Origin: Pyrococcus sp. NA2
GTDB taxonomy: Archaea > Methanobacteriota_B > Thermococci > Thermococcales > Thermococcaceae
DNA: 64,000 bases
NCBI RefSeq assembly: GCF_000211475.1
Contig: NC_015474.1
Span: 248,001-312,000 of the forward strand
Direction of reading: 5' to 3'
This document shows positions 63,457 to 64,000 of this stretch, piece after piece. The position numbers were made by a program, and so were the translations under genes. The notes under the pieces were generated by a model that saw only the letters and a list, made by a program, of their open reading frames with translations, did no database searches and was not told the origin of the DNA. The stretch's first letter is position 1. Each line of letters opens with the position of its first letter.

Positions 63457-63627
63457 TCACTCATACTTCCTGAAGCCCAATTTTGGAGCTACCTCTCTAA
63501 AGCAGTGCCTACAGAGCATTAAGCCATGAATTCTGATGATAGGACCATATTGACCACACCTAATACATCTCCTCGCTCCCTTCCCAAATTTCCTTGGCTT
63601 CCTCTTATTATAATCAGCCTTAGCCAT
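63457..63627 (-). CDS. rps14: Ribosomal protein uS14 (zinc form)
   Basis: 56 residues, read directly from sequence. It begins [20 protein letters not shown]. Four zinc-ligand cysteines lie in CIRCGQYG and LCRHCFRE. The end is [21 protein letters not shown] precedes the ATG, and it sits between uL5 and uS8 in the standard spc order. Confidence 0.96.
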
Positions 63628-63630
63628 ACA

Positions 63631-64000
63631 TCACCCCTCCTCTTCAACTATCTCAACCCCAAACTCTTCCATCATGTATAACATTCCCTCCTCTCTCGTT
63701 AACTTGTGCCTCGTGGGTATTTTAGCTCTCTTCCTCTTTCTCCTCTTAACCCTAAAGCCTGGCCTCTCAAGTGTTACACAGACATCCATTCCAAATATGC
63801 CGATTTCTGGATCGTACTCAACTCCTGGGATGTTGATGTGCTCATCTATTCCAAAGCAAACATTACCGTGTTCGTCAAAGCTTGAAGCTTTTAACTTGTA
63901 ATCAACGGCAGCGAGCAATCTCTTGAGCATCTCATAGGCTTTCTTACCCCTTAAAGTAACCTTGACAGCTATCGGCTCTCCTCTCCTAATTCCAAAGTCC
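63631..64000 (-). CDS. rpl5: Ribosomal protein uL5, C-terminal part
   Basis: The gene is cut by the window end; the N-terminus lies beyond 64000. The visible 122 residues include [76 protein letters not shown] and the end GVEIVEEEG. uL5 contacts 5S rRNA in the large subunit. It lies 3 bases before uS14. Confidence 0.95.
   Translation of the reverse strand, partial: DFGIRRGEPIAVKVTLRGKKAYEMLKRLLAAVDYKLKASSFDEHGNVCFGIDEHINIPGVEYDPEIGIFGMDVCVTLERPGFRVKRRKRKRAKIPTRHKLTREEGMLYMMEEFGVEIVEEEG

Overview
The window is from a hyperthermophilic archaeon of the Thermococcales, almost certainly Pyrococcus. The main evidence is a PfpI-type intracellular protease, the heat-shock regulator Phr, a half-length ADP-forming acetyl-CoA synthetase beta subunit, a four-gene dye-linked proline dehydrogenase, a 67-residue histone, Taw1, aIF2 gamma, SecY and archaeal ribosomal proteins. 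Genes are tightly packed with ATGA and GTGA overlaps. Promoters are TATA-like boxes about 25 bases upstream of starts, ribosome sites are GGTG or GGAGG, and structural RNA genes stand out as GC-rich islands. I recognise families by reading motifs. No database search was run, and I do not name a species.

Layout. 1-8.3 kb (minus strand): a sugar nucleotidyltransferase paired with a degenerate phosphohexomutase-like protein, archaeal DnaG, a small Toprim protein, a radical SAM protein, a histone, a CitG-like protein, a membrane-anchored repeat protein and PfpI. 8.5-13.4 kb (plus): Taw1, aIF2 gamma, a lipoprotein, an Fcf1-like PIN protein and ProC. 13.4-19.5 kb (plus): the complete trp operon in the order C-D-E-G-F-B-A. 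19.5-32.5 kb (minus): a winged-helix protein, split transketolase and all seven shikimate steps to chorismate, interrupted by a four-gene BMP-type ABC transporter. 32.6-41.2 kb (minus): the complete LysW-dependent lysine (and probably ornithine) pathway, lysS-T-U-B-W-X-Y-Z-J-K. Transketolase should supply erythrose 4-phosphate for DAHP synthase, chorismate feeds the converging trp operon, and no tyrosine or phenylalanine branch gene is present here.

41.3-50.3 kb is mixed: an EamA transporter, a DUF434 protein, an NPPY methyltransferase, an isolated 5S rRNA with tRNA-Asp, a tyrosine/dual-specificity phosphatase, a racemase-like protein lacking one catalytic cysteine, a C/D-box sRNA, a DUF835 protein, AcdB, GalE and a HAD hydrolase. 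50.3-53.4 kb holds Phr with a perfect palindrome at its promoter, Gar1, a phosphodiesterase, an orphan Cas4-like nuclease, a second C/D sRNA, a double-hairpin H/ACA sRNA and an HTH-CBS regulator. 53.4-56.8 kb (plus) is the proline dehydrogenase operon. 56.8-64 kb (minus) is the distal spc ribosomal operon from uL5 through SecY, adenylate kinase and a DUF106/EMC3-like insertase.

Three genes too short for a 60-residue cut-off were read directly from the sequence: lysW, rps14 and a 45-residue ORF. The most interesting non-obvious signals are the three small RNAs (two with exact 12-base C/D spacers), the Phr operator palindrome, the pseudo-enzyme candidates and the transporter embedded in the aro cluster.
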